A stretch of DNA of 64,000 nt, from NCBI GenBank assembly GCA_963815305.1, contig CAWFFW010000001.1, forward strand, positions 1,860,001 to 1,924,000. Reading direction: 5' to 3'. Position numbers and translations under genes: made by a program. This document shows positions 27,341 to 36,706 of the stretch, piece after piece (position 1 is the first letter of the stretch; every line of letters starts with the position of its first letter). The DNA is from CAXBID01 sp963815305 (GTDB taxonomy: Bacteria > Bacteroidota > Bacteroidia > Flavobacteriales > Flavobacteriaceae). The notes below the pieces were generated by a model, which was not told the DNA's origin, did no database searches, and saw only the letters and a list, made by a program, of their open reading frames with translations.

Positions 27341-27595
27341 TTATATCTCTATTTTCTGGCTGAAACGTAACTGAATATCTGCATCTTCTGAGTTTGAGAA
27401 TACGACGTTAATATGTTTCTCTTTGAAAACAATTGCTAATTCATCAATCGCAAATTGAACTTGTGGGCTATCCAGTTCCGAATAAATATTCACTACATTT
27501 TCGTTTGACGCACAACCAAAAAACAACAAAGCTTGGAGTACAAATACTAGAAATATTTTATGTTTTTGATTTTTTTTATCTACCATTTTATGCAA
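27341..27595 (-). CDS. N-terminal part of the frameshifted GH67N-like glycosidase
   Basis: A lipoprotein signal ends in LLFFGC (Cys28), followed by the start of a GH67N-like domain (VQFAIDELAIVFKEKHINVVFS, DADIQLRF). The frame then breaks near 27360-27368; unlike the other breaks in this window, this one is repaired by adding one base (or removing two). The rebuilt protein is about 727 residues and would be an outer-membrane lipoprotein. If it is an alpha-glucuronidase-like enzyme, the substrate carries uronic acid. Confidence 0.6.
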   Translation of the reverse strand: MHKMVDKKNQKHKIFLVFVLQALLFFGCASNENVVNIYSELDSPQVQFAIDELAIVFKEKHINVVFSNSEDADIQLRFSQKIEI

Positions 27596-27611
27596 TTATT
27601 TTAAATACAAA

Positions 27612-28217
27612 CTATCTATCTACAACCGTTTTAATGTCTTTCATAAAAACTGGTTTAGTAGAAGAAAAACGCACTTTTGTTTTCCAATCTCCTGTCTCTT
27701 GCCCCACTTTTATCAATATATGATTCCATCCTTTTTCAAGAGGCATACCTTCTAGCGTAATTTCATCTTCTACATATGCACTAGTTCTTAAATAGTCTTT
27801 AACCAATTTCCCGTTGATGCTAATTGCCAAAGCATCATCCACACCAAAATGCATATCTAGACGTGGCATATCCGGTTCTATTAACAAATCGGTTAATGAT
27901 CTTGGACTATACATCCAAAAGCTTAGGTAGGCTGAAGCATACTCGCTATGGTTAAGGTTTACTTTCTTGAAATCGAATATCCCATTAGCATCAGATGATA
28001 AAACATCCCAATAATGTCCTTTGGTAACCGTGCCTAATTTCACTTTAGTAAACTCATCTTCTGAAAGTGGTGCATAGGTAAAAACCTGTTCAATATCATG
28101 GCTGTCATTTTTAACCGACCCATAAAAATTGGTGTTTTCCAATACGCCATTGGCATTTAATGCCTGAGGTATGTCTCTTAATTTCCCTTTAAAAACACCT
28201 CCTAAATTAGTAATCAT
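27612..28217 (-). CDS. C-terminal part of a frameshifted GH2 enzyme
   Basis: A beta-sandwich region: ENTNFYGSVKNDSHDIEQ, YASAYLSFWMYSPRSLTDLL, MHFGVDDALAISINGKLVKDYL and GWNHILIKVGQETGDW. This is a PA14/CBM-like module that commonly ends large GH2 proteins. The true frame comes from 28207-30015; removing one A near 28215-28221 turns NKANDY-stop into NKAMITNLGG and joins the two. Confidence 0.65.
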   Translation of the reverse strand: MITNLGGVFKGKLRDIPQALNANGVLENTNFYGSVKNDSHDIEQVFTYAPLSEDEFTKVKLGTVTKGHYWDVLSSDANGIFDFKKVNLNHSEYASAYLSFWMYSPRSLTDLLIEPDMPRLDMHFGVDDALAISINGKLVKDYLRTSAYVEDEITLEGMPLEKGWNHILIKVGQETGDWKTKVRFSSTKPVFMKDIKTVVDR

Positions 28218-30015
28218 TTGCTTTATTAGGTGCTTCTGACTGATTCCCTAAAACAAATAAATCAACTGTTGATACAATGATTTCTCCATCGCCTTTTGAT
28301 TGACGCACAATAACATTCCCTGGAGCCTTTGTTTCTAATTCATTACGGTAAACCTTTGCTGTTTTAATATCTTCTCCTTGATAATTCCATGTAAGCCAAT
28401 CGGTATTACAGGCTTCTAAAATTAACTGTGCTTCATCTACCCAATCTCCGCCAATGGAAACTGTAGAAACAGGTGTTTTTGTTAATTCTGAAAAATATAA
28501 ACTCGCATTGCGCTGTTCATTTACAATGGGATGTTCAGCATTTATGATATAACTGGTGGCATTTCGATTGTAAAATTCAACGTCTTTATTTGTTAATGCT
28601 TCAATATATGCTTTTGAATTATTGGTGGCTCCCCAAAACATGAGGGTACTTCCGTTTTCCAAGGCTACTTTCAAATTTTTCGTCAATTTTGAATTCAACA
28701 CAGGCGGGTTCTCCCCATCAACGATAATCAATTGATTTTTGATAGCCGATAACGTTTCAAATTTAATGGCTAAATTTTCAAACTTTGTTTTTAAGTGACC
28801 ATCCAAATCTCCTGAAAGCCATACCACACTTTCTTTTTCTTTTGAAGGCTTTACTTTTACCGTATTATCTTCATAGTGTTTCCAAACATTATTAAGTTGG
28901 TCATAATTATCAGAATAAGCGGCTCTAACAGCATCAAAAAGAGGCCATGTTTTATACAGTGGTAAGGTAGGATCATATCCAGGATTAAAAGTAGACGAAT
29001 AAGGTCCTAAACGTTCTGGTTGATACCCTATTTTGCCTTCAATATAATCTTGAAAAAAGATACCATCCGTTATTTTTGGTGCTTTGGTTACATCGCTTAA
29101 TCCAAGTTCAAGAGGTTTTAATCCGTACCAAGCTAAATTAAATACAGAAGCATAAGACGCGTCATGATTTCTTTGCTGAGAAATCAAATCGAAAGCTTCT
29201 CCTGCAAGACCTTCCATTCTACCTAATTGTGACACATAAGCACGATCGCCATTTATTTTAGACACTTGAGATGGCGTGCCATAATACCCCATTCCTGTTT
29301 CTCCAATACCCCAAGGCTTTCCTTCACTAGACCAGCTTTTAAGCTTTGCCATACCTCCATAATGTCCAATAACTGTAGGTAAATCTGTTTTTGCTTGAGT
29401 TTCTCCATCGCCAGAAATCCACGGTCTTGTTGGATCTGCTTCTTTTACAATAGCCACCCAATTGTTGATTTCTTCTATGTTTCTATCGATTAATTCTTGC
29501 GGTGCATTGAAAACGTGTTTTGTTACGGGTAGCGTTTCATTACATACACTCCACCCCATAACTGATGGGTAATTTCGATCTCTTAAAACCAACTTTTTAA
29601 CATGATTTCGACAGGCTTCCCAATAGATTTCAGAATCTATTTTAGGACCGCCATCACTAGACCAAATAGCGGTTTCGTCTAACACACATATCCCCATTTC
29701 ATCAGCCATTTCTAAGTAAAAACGTGGAAATACTTGCGCATGTAAACGTAAGCCATTCGCATTGGCATCTAAAAGCATTTGGTACCACGCATACGCATAA
29801 CGTCGTGTCATTTGTGGAACTCCCGTAAAATGCCAAGAATCTCCTTTTATCTGAATCGGTTTTCCATTCAACTTTAACTGTGTGCCTTGAATATCGAATT
29901 GTCTCCAACCAAAACGTGTGTATTTTTTATCAAGAATTTGTTTCTTCTGATTTAAAGACAATACCAAACCATATAAATTGGGACTCTTCTGTTGACCATA
30001 AGTCAAGAGCTCCAT
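28207..30015 (-). CDS. Catalytic part of a frameshifted GH2 enzyme
   Basis: This part starts in the third GH2 domain (SPNLYGLVLSL, FGWRQFDIQGTQLKLNGKPIQIKG) and covers the TIM barrel. WHFTGVPQ and ANGLRLHAQVFPRFYLEMADEMGICVLDE lead to the acid/base Glu in VMGWSVCNE; the nucleophile Glu is probably that of WGIGETGMGYYG. A long C-terminal region follows. GH2 enzymes are retaining beta-galactosidases, beta-glucuronidases or beta-mannosidases. The specificity cannot be read from these motifs. It is split from its N-terminus near 29981-29992 and from its C-terminus near 28218. Confidence 0.78.
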   Translation of the reverse strand: MELLTYGQQKSPNLYGLVLSLNQKKQILDKKYTRFGWRQFDIQGTQLKLNGKPIQIKGDSWHFTGVPQMTRRYAYAWYQMLLDANANGLRLHAQVFPRFYLEMADEMGICVLDETAIWSSDGGPKIDSEIYWEACRNHVKKLVLRDRNYPSVMGWSVCNETLPVTKHVFNAPQELIDRNIEEINNWVAIVKEADPTRPWISGDGETQAKTDLPTVIGHYGGMAKLKSWSSEGKPWGIGETGMGYYGTPSQVSKINGDRAYVSQLGRMEGLAGEAFDLISQQRNHDASYASVFNLAWYGLKPLELGLSDVTKAPKITDGIFFQDYIEGKIGYQPERLGPYSSTFNPGYDPTLPLYKTWPLFDAVRAAYSDNYDQLNNVWKHYEDNTVKVKPSKEKESVVWLSGDLDGHLKTKFENLAIKFETLSAIKNQLIIVDGENPPVLNSKLTKNLKVALENGSTLMFWGATNNSKAYIEALTNKDVEFYNRNATSYIINAEHPIVNEQRNASLYFSELTKTPVSTVSIGGDWVDEAQLILEACNTDWLTWNYQGEDIKTAKVYRNELETKAPGNVIVRQSKGDGEIIVSTVDLFVLGNQSEAPNKANDY

Positions 30016-30967
30016 TCACTTTAGCAGACAAAATAATTGTTTTTGTTTCTGATGGTCCAATTTGTAACTTAGACTGTTTCATATTCAAATCACTTGCTCC
30101 CAATGTCCAATTGACTTCAGGAATATTTTGAACAGATTTTCCATTAAGATTTATCCATCTTCTAACCTCAGCATTCAAATCAAACTTAACCGATTTTGAG
30201 ATGGTGTTTTTAATAGACACTTCAACGTCCAATTGATCTTTATTAACCATCGGTTTGATATACGTATCAATAACATGAACTGCTGGCAACTTTTGCAAGT
30301 AAACGTCTTGCCAGATTCCCGCGATATAAATACCCCAAAAGGAACCTGCTACGTAATTTCTTCTGCCATATTTTCCAGGGTCATTCAATAAACTACCATG
30401 AGCAACCCAAAGAACCACATCTAAATTTTCGCCAGCCTTAGCATGTTCTGTAACGTCAAAACTAAAGGGTAAAAACGAATCAAAATGATCACCTATTTCA
30501 TTTCCGTTTACAAAAACTTTGGCATATCCCGCAACGGCTTCAAAATGCAGTATAATTCTGTTTTCCGACCAATCCGTAGGGACTTGGATTGTTTTTTTTA
30601 ACCAACCTGATTTCACATCTTTCCATGATTCAGGATAACTAGGAAACGATTTAAAATCGCCACCCTCACCATTTGTAAAACCATTAACATTCCAAGGTGA
30701 TGGAATTTTAATAGGTGTTTTATCCCAACCCGAAGTCGGCAATTTTTGGGTTTTTATAGCTTCCAAAGTAATATTTTCAGGTAATGTAACTGGCATAAAC
30801 TGCCACTGCCCATTTAAGCATATTTCATCCCTGACAGGTTTTTCAACATGTTTTATCAATCCTTCTTGAGGTGCAAAATCATGATTAAATTTTATAGATT
30901 GACCCGTTGCCCATTGTATACTTAGAAAAAACACAACACCTAAAAAAGACTCTATTTTTATTTTCAT
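29930..30967 (-). CDS. N-terminal part of a frameshifted GH2 enzyme
   Basis: A signal peptide ends at ATGQ (residue 23). The sugar-binding jelly roll of GH2 follows: EICLNGQWQFMPV, IKIPSPWNVNGF, WLKKTIQVPTDW, ILHFEAVAGYAKVFVNGNEIG and SFLPFSFDVTEHAKAGEN, then the Ig-like second domain. After LDLWST the frame goes wrong; removing one base from the GAAGAGT run near 29985 restores STESPNLYG, a typical GH2 junction. The whole protein would be about 1117 residues and periplasmic or surface-located. Confidence 0.75.
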   Translation of the reverse strand: MKIKIESFLGVVFFLSIQWATGQSIKFNHDFAPQEGLIKHVEKPVRDEICLNGQWQFMPVTLPENITLEAIKTQKLPTSGWDKTPIKIPSPWNVNGFTNGEGGDFKSFPSYPESWKDVKSGWLKKTIQVPTDWSENRIILHFEAVAGYAKVFVNGNEIGDHFDSFLPFSFDVTEHAKAGENLDVVLWVAHGSLLNDPGKYGRRNYVAGSFWGIYIAGIWQDVYLQKLPAVHVIDTYIKPMVNKDQLDVEVSIKNTISKSVKFDLNAEVRRWINLNGKSVQNIPEVNWTLGASDLNMKQSKLQIGPSETKTIILSAKVNGALDLWSTEESQFIWFGIVFKSEETNS

Positions 30968-31009
30968 TTTCTTTATTTTTATTATAACTCCTTTATTATC
31001 TATTATTAT

Positions 31010-33196
31010 CTATTTCAAATTCACTGTCAGTTCTAGAGGCATCAATCCACCAAGTTCTGATACTCTTGAAGACGGACTAGAAGTTCCTATATATATTTTA
31101 TAAGCTCCTTTTAGTAAAACTTTTTCGCCATCATTATCAATTTGCTCTAAAAGCTGTTTTGTAAGATTAAAAGTTATTGTTTGGGATTCATTTGGCTTTA
31201 TATTCACGTTCTTAATACTTTTTAAAGCATATAAAGGCGTCTTAAAATCGGCTCCAACTTTACTAATATAAAGCTGAACAGATTCATTTTGATTTAGCTC
31301 GCCATTGTTACGAATTTCAACTTGTATTTCCTGACTTTCGTTAGCTTTCATTTTAAGATTTGAACTCCCAATTAATTTATAGTCCATGTCATTATATGAC
31401 AATCCAAAACCAAAAGGATATAACGGTTTCTCATTAAAGTAACGATAGGTTTTACCACTTTCCCATATGCTATAATCTTCAAAATCACCTAACTGTTGGG
31501 TGGAATTGTAAATGGTTATAGGAAGTTTTCCTGATGGTGAATAATCACCAAATAACACATCTGCTACGGCATTGCCACCTTGTTCACCAGGATACCATGC
31601 CCAAACCACAGCATCAGCCAACTCATGTACTTCAGGCATAGCTACCGCACTACCTGAACAGACCACTACAATAAGGGGTTTATCACCAATCTTCTTTTTA
31701 ATTTGTTTTAAATACTCCGTCTGACTAGCAGGTAATTCAATTTCTTTACGATCACCACCTGTTTTAGAAAAAGGCGTATCTCCGTTTTCACCTTCAAACA
31801 GGGGGTTCAGTCCAATTACTGCTATGGTTAAATCAGCATTTGTGGCGTTCCATATTTGTCCTGTTTTCATGGTTTCAACATCCTGCTCTACCAAAAACCC
31901 CTGATTATACTGAACGATAGTGGTACTAGATACCGCACCGGCAATACCTTCCAAAACGGTCACCATATTTTTACTTACGCCATAATAATTTCCTAACAAC
32001 ACATTTACATCGGCGGCATTATTACCAGTTACATAAATTTGTCCACCATCTTTTTTTAGAGGAAGGATGTTGTTCTTATTTTTCAATAATACCATGGATT
32101 TCAGCGCCGTTTCTCGTGCCAAAGCAATATGCTCTGGACAATTCACTTTTTCTTTCGAAATGGAAGCGTAAGGGTTGACTGTTTTGTCATCAAACATGCC
32201 TAATCGAAAACGAATTTCTAACTGTTTGCTCAAAACATCATCAAGCTCCTTTTCTGTTACCAGTTGCTTTTCAATAGCAGCTTTTAAATGAGAATACATA
32301 CCACCACAATTGACATTGACTCCAGATTTGACAGCCAATGCAGCCGACTCTTCAATGGTTTTTGTAGTGTGATGTGTAACATGAAGATTCGTAATCGCCC
32401 CGCAGTCAGAGACCACATAGCCATCAAAACCCATATCTTCCCTTAAAAGGGTTGTTAGAATATTTGAGCTTCCACAGCACGATTCGGAATTGTATTTATT
32501 ATAAGCGCACATCACCCCTGCTACATCTGCATCAATTAAAGCCTGAAATGCGGGCAGATACGTTTCATATAAGTCCTTTTTATCGGTGTTAGCGTCAAAA
32601 GTAAAACGTTGTTCTTCAGGTCCATTATGAACAAGAAAGTGTTTGGCACAAGCGGCAATTTTTAGGTGTTCTTTATCATTCCCTTGTAATCCTTTTACAA
32701 AAGATGCACCCAATAAACCAGATAAATAAGGGTCTTCGCCATAGGTTTCGTGCCCACGGCCCCATCGCGGATCTCTAAATATATTCACGTTAGGCGACCA
32801 ATATGTTAAACCCATATACCATTTATGAATTCCTTTGGCGTTTGCTTCGTTATAAATGGCTCGCCCTTCATCAGAAATTGCCGTTGCCACCCTATGGATA
32901 AGGTCTGAATTAAAGGTTGCGGCCATCCCAATAGCTTGAGGAAAAACCGTTGCAGGAGTTGAACGCGCTACACCATGTAAGCCTTCATTCCACCAATTAT
33001 AAGCGGTTATTTCTAACCGATCAATAGCGGCAGAATGGTATTCCATTAAGGATACTTTCTCTTCAAGACTAAGTTCATTAATAAGCAATTCCACGCGTTT
33101 GTTTATTGGTAGCTCCGTGTTTTTAAACGACTGCGCATTAAGAGTCGCGACTAAACATAATTGGAATGCTATAAATAAATGGAGATTTTTTATCAT
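31010..33196 (-). CDS. GH3 beta-glycosidase
   Basis: I chose the ATG at 33196, which begins a proper signal peptide (MIKNLHLFIAFQLCLVATLNAQ); a start 25 codons upstream would bury it. The protein is 728 residues. The first barrel domain has NEGLHGVARS, GLTYWSPNVNIFRDPRWGRGHETYGEDP, CAKHFLVHNGPE and the nucleophile Asp264 in GYVVSDCGAI. The second alpha/beta domain has VLLKNKNNILPLK and VIGLNPLFEGENGD; PFGFGLSY opens the C-terminal fibronectin-like domain. The layout is that of beta-xylosidases and beta-glucosidases of GH3. In this locus a beta-linked xylose or glucose side group is a plausible target. Confidence 0.92.
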   Translation of the reverse strand: MIKNLHLFIAFQLCLVATLNAQSFKNTELPINKRVELLINELSLEEKVSLMEYHSAAIDRLEITAYNWWNEGLHGVARSTPATVFPQAIGMAATFNSDLIHRVATAISDEGRAIYNEANAKGIHKWYMGLTYWSPNVNIFRDPRWGRGHETYGEDPYLSGLLGASFVKGLQGNDKEHLKIAACAKHFLVHNGPEEQRFTFDANTDKKDLYETYLPAFQALIDADVAGVMCAYNKYNSESCCGSSNILTTLLREDMGFDGYVVSDCGAITNLHVTHHTTKTIEESAALAVKSGVNVNCGGMYSHLKAAIEKQLVTEKELDDVLSKQLEIRFRLGMFDDKTVNPYASISKEKVNCPEHIALARETALKSMVLLKNKNNILPLKKDGGQIYVTGNNAADVNVLLGNYYGVSKNMVTVLEGIAGAVSSTTIVQYNQGFLVEQDVETMKTGQIWNATNADLTIAVIGLNPLFEGENGDTPFSKTGGDRKEIELPASQTEYLKQIKKKIGDKPLIVVVCSGSAVAMPEVHELADAVVWAWYPGEQGGNAVADVLFGDYSPSGKLPITIYNSTQQLGDFEDYSIWESGKTYRYFNEKPLYPFGFGLSYNDMDYKLIGSSNLKMKANESQEIQVEIRNNGELNQNESVQLYISKVGADFKTPLYALKSIKNVNIKPNESQTITFNLTKQLLEQIDNDGEKVLLKGAYKIYIGTSSPSSRVSELGGLMPLELTVNLK

Positions 33197-33352
33197 TAAA
33201 ATATGGTTATAGTTATCTACTTGTTCTTTGATTTTTAAAACATTAAACTTCGACTGCGTTAAGTTTGACAAGATTTAATCACTTTTTAGACAGCCTCTTC
33301 TCATTTTACTTACTCTATAAAAAGATTGTAAAACCCGTTACAGTTGACGAAT

Positions 33353-35710
33353 TTATTTTTTAATAATTTTTTTTGTAAATACAGTACCGTCAACATTTAA
33401 TCTTGCAAAATAGATTCCCGAATTAAGATTGTTTAATGGAATCTGAAGCGTATGTTGACCTGTATGTAATGCCTCATTATTAATATTTGTAGAAACAACT
33501 TGTCCCATAATATTAACTAAAGTTATGCTTACAGTTGATGATTGTGGTAAAGTGAAAGCTACATTAACTTCCGTGTTAGCAGGATTTGGGTAAAGACTAA
33601 AAGATGTATTCACATCAAAATTAGAAATTGATAAATTATCTCCCAATAGTTGAATAGCATCAATGCGTGTTGTTACACTTCCTGATTTAAACCTATAAAG
33701 CCTAAACCAGTTTATAGCACTCAAATCAGGATTACCAGATTTACCGGCGTTACTAGTGTTTAATTGAATAAAATTCCATCCATTATTTAAATCATTTAAT
33801 GACCAGTTATACTCATTACTATCTGGTCTTCCTGAACTGCCAATCTCTACTTGATTGTTACCTGACAACAACGAAACATCCGAAACATAGTACCAAAATT
33901 GTAGTACAGTTCCAGATTCTGTACCATTGGCATTATATGGCGTAGTAAACACTTTTGAGTACTCATCTGTAGTGGCCCCTAAAAATTCAAGACAACCTAC
34001 ACCTTGTATTTTATCTGTAGTATTTAGAGTTAATGTCTCAGGATTCCAATCTGTTATAGAATCACAATCATCTAAATAATCTCCGCCACCACCAACTATG
34101 ATTAATGCATTATCAGTGTCTTGACCAAACCATTCAACACCATCTTGAAGCATGCGCCATTGGAAATCATAATAGCCTGGATTTCCAGGAGCGGTAATTT
34201 CAAATTCAAATGTTTTTTCCTCGCCAGGTAATATATTATCACTATCACCAAGAGATACTCTATTTAATCCCCAAGATTCATTATCCTCAGGATTTTGACT
34301 TCCTAATATGTACCCATCTGCTTTTGTCCAAGCAGCTGTTCCAATGTTTTTAATGGTTACGCTCACGGTTACTTTTTCGTCAAGCTCCATTGTAAAAGGT
34401 ACATTTTGTTGCGATACAAATTCAGAACCGTTTCCCGCAGCTGTTATGGGTGTTATAGGAATAATATTTGTTAATGGAATTGAACCATCTAGCATTTGCT
34501 GCGTTTGATCTGCCAACTGTAAATACCAGTCGCTTGGTAAACTTGTACCATCAATGTCCAGTGGAACAAGTATATCCTGTCCTTCAACGGGAAGCTGGGA
34601 TTTTGTTTCGGTTAACTTAAACATAGCAGTAGCCTCATCAACCTCGTCAAACATGGCTACGTAAATATATTTAACCCCTGCCTCAATGGCATTATAAGCT
34701 TGACGCCAGTAAAAATTCCCTTCATTACGAGGTATTTCATTTAAAGGCCCGTCATGTAAATTTATCCAAGAAAACCCTGGCCAAATTACAGGCATATAAT
34801 CAACACCATTTGCATTACATCGTGCTAAATCAGGAACAATATTAGTATTCTTCCAACTATCAATTCCATTATTACTGTTGTATCTTCCAACGGACCACGG
34901 ACTAATCATATCCAATGAATTATAAATATCTCTCCATCCAAGATCTGTTTCTGACGAACCACTTAATGTACGCCATCCATCAGGCACACCTCCCATCACA
35001 TAAGCACGATATTTTGGATCGGCCGTATTATGGAAATAATCAATAACGGCTTCAAAAGTAGCGGTAGTTAATCCTCTATTTTTAAAACCAATACCCCAAA
35101 GGGCAACTACTGGGCGGCCATCTTCTTTTACATAACCTTCTGCATTTAAAATATCATAGGTATCAACCAGATATTCCCAATCTGTTATCAATTTATTATA
35201 AAGACCACTGTCTCCAACCCCAGAAAGATCATACATCACTGAAAAATGACGATCGTATTCAGCGGCCGAAGCCATGACATTTTGAAGCACATTATTTCTT
35301 GCCCTGTAAAAACGTGGGTCTTGAATTTCACCTAAAAAACGTTGTAAATGAACGCCGTGAACGTTATAGTCTCGCATCCACTCAAAATGCTTTCTGGTTG
35401 TACTCAGGTCATGTGATGAAAATAATTGTGCATTAGACCCATCAGAATAAGACATGTCTGTATCATACTTTTCCGAATATTCAGACATATCAGGCCACAT
35501 ATCGATTGTAAAATTTTCAGCAGTTGGGGTTACTATACTTCTAAACCAATGCCTCCATTCGTTGGGAGCAGAACCATCACCTTTAGCTAAAAACCACCCT
35601 TGATAGCCCATCATCAATTTACCTGTCATTTCATCTTGGGCCCAATTCGTATTTGGACACATCATTGCGACCATCACAATAATTACTGATTTAATCATTT
35701 TATTTTTCAT
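33353..35710 (-). CDS. GH99-like endo-acting glycosidase with NBR1-Ig, CBM-like and T9SS domains
   Basis: A 785-residue surface enzyme candidate. A signal peptide ends at TNWAQ. Residues 30-420 belong to the GH71/GH99-like group: LMMGYQGWFLAKGDG, MWPDMSEY, HLQRFLGEI, SVMYDLSG, PVVALWGIGF, PVIWPGFSW, and YVAMFDEVDEATAMF. The Glu356-x-x-Glu359 pair lines up with the EWHEGT dyad of GH99 endo-alpha-mannosidases. Residues 425-545 are an NBR1-type Ig domain, 547-695 a carbohydrate-binding-like sandwich, and 703-785 a T9SS tail (FSLYPNPANTEV). The three last modules closely match those of the haem protein at 21005-24328. It probably cuts alpha-mannan internally at the cell surface; the activity is inferred. 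Confidence 0.82.
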   Translation of the reverse strand: MKNKMIKSVIIVMVAMMCPNTNWAQDEMTGKLMMGYQGWFLAKGDGSAPNEWRHWFRSIVTPTAENFTIDMWPDMSEYSEKYDTDMSYSDGSNAQLFSSHDLSTTRKHFEWMRDYNVHGVHLQRFLGEIQDPRFYRARNNVLQNVMASAAEYDRHFSVMYDLSGVGDSGLYNKLITDWEYLVDTYDILNAEGYVKEDGRPVVALWGIGFKNRGLTTATFEAVIDYFHNTADPKYRAYVMGGVPDGWRTLSGSSETDLGWRDIYNSLDMISPWSVGRYNSNNGIDSWKNTNIVPDLARCNANGVDYMPVIWPGFSWINLHDGPLNEIPRNEGNFYWRQAYNAIEAGVKYIYVAMFDEVDEATAMFKLTETKSQLPVEGQDILVPLDIDGTSLPSDWYLQLADQTQQMLDGSIPLTNIIPITPITAAGNGSEFVSQQNVPFTMELDEKVTVSVTIKNIGTAAWTKADGYILGSQNPEDNESWGLNRVSLGDSDNILPGEEKTFEFEITAPGNPGYYDFQWRMLQDGVEWFGQDTDNALIIVGGGGDYLDDCDSITDWNPETLTLNTTDKIQGVGCLEFLGATTDEYSKVFTTPYNANGTESGTVLQFWYYVSDVSLLSGNNQVEIGSSGRPDSNEYNWSLNDLNNGWNFIQLNTSNAGKSGNPDLSAINWFRLYRFKSGSVTTRIDAIQLLGDNLSISNFDVNTSFSLYPNPANTEVNVAFTLPQSSTVSITLVNIMGQVVSTNINNEALHTGQHTLQIPLNNLNSGIYFARLNVDGTVFTKKIIKK

Positions 35711-35768
35711 ATCTTTTTTTTATTGGTGTTTGCTATAGGTTATTCCTCAGTAAACGGATTTAGAATAA

Positions 35769-36683
35769 TTATTTAATTAAAAGTTCAACATAAATTGGCT
35801 TATGGTCAGACGGATAAACACCATTGACGTTATAATTCACTTCTTCATATTTTACTAGATCTACATTTCCCTTGTAGAGTACCCAATCAATCTCATTTTT
35901 GTTGACAGAATTTGTATCCTGAAATGCATCTGATTTTTCTATGTTATTAGTATCTACAAATACTTTATGCGGCTCGCTTTCTGGATGACAGTTAAAATCT
36001 CCCATTAAAAACACAGGACGTTCTTCTGTCCAGCCGCCAAAACGATTTAATTCGTTTATTCTTTCCATAATCAACTTTGAGGCATTCAATCTTCCCAACG
36101 GTTTTTGACCATTAAAAAGATGCGTATTGAAAACATAGAATTCTTTAGTGTTGTCCCAATGCCCTCTGTAATCCATAGGATATTTAATTGACGTATCTGA
36201 ACTAGCCTCGTTTTTAAAGGCTAATCGTGCCCATGTCATAATTCTAGGGTTTACTTGGGGTCCACTCGGTATTACATCAGGTGTATTTGATAAAGCGAAA
36301 CTATTAAGCTCTCTAATTCTGAATTTTTCTTTTTTATAGAATATAGCCATGTGTTCATCATCATCTCCTCCTTGCCGCCCTTCACCTACCACTACATATC
36401 CAGGCAAATGTTTTTCTAAATAATCAATTTGTTCTTTTAATCCTTCTTGAGTTCCTATAATATCTGGATTGTATTTACGAATGAGGTCTACTTGCATATC
36501 TCGTCTTTCTTCCCATAAGGGTTTATAAGTAGGACTAGCAAACTTCAAATTATAAGTCATTATAGAAATTGAACGATTGTTTTCATTAGAATCATGATTG
36601 GTTTGCGCGTACAAACCAGAGCCAATACATAGTGCTATTACCACGCAAATTATATTCAATACTTTTTTAAATGCTTGATTCAT
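35769..36683 (-). CDS. Secreted endonuclease/exonuclease/phosphatase-fold (EEP) protein
   Basis: A 304-residue protein with a signal peptide ending at GLYAQ (residue 27). EEP motifs are complete: MTYNLKFAS, Glu in IIGTQEGL, MAIFYKK, FNTHLFNG, VFLMGDFNCHPES and the terminal SDHKPIYVELL. The fold hydrolyses phosphodiesters or phosphomonoesters with a divalent metal. In a mannan locus, secreted members are thought to act on phosphorylated glycans rather than nucleic acid; the presence of a GH92 lacking its catalytic acid (18695-20953) is in line with phosphate on the substrate. This link is inference. It lies 23 bases downstream of the sulfatase gene. Confidence 0.85.
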   Translation of the reverse strand: MNQAFKKVLNIICVVIALCIGSGLYAQTNHDSNENNRSISIMTYNLKFASPTYKPLWEERRDMQVDLIRKYNPDIIGTQEGLKEQIDYLEKHLPGYVVVGEGRQGGDDDEHMAIFYKKEKFRIRELNSFALSNTPDVIPSGPQVNPRIMTWARLAFKNEASSDTSIKYPMDYRGHWDNTKEFYVFNTHLFNGQKPLGRLNASKLIMERINELNRFGGWTEERPVFLMGDFNCHPESEPHKVFVDTNNIEKSDAFQDTNSVNKNEIDWVLYKGNVDLVKYEEVNYNVNGVYPSDHKPIYVELLIK

Positions 36684-36706
36684 TACGATAGCTACTTTTA
36701 ATTCAT

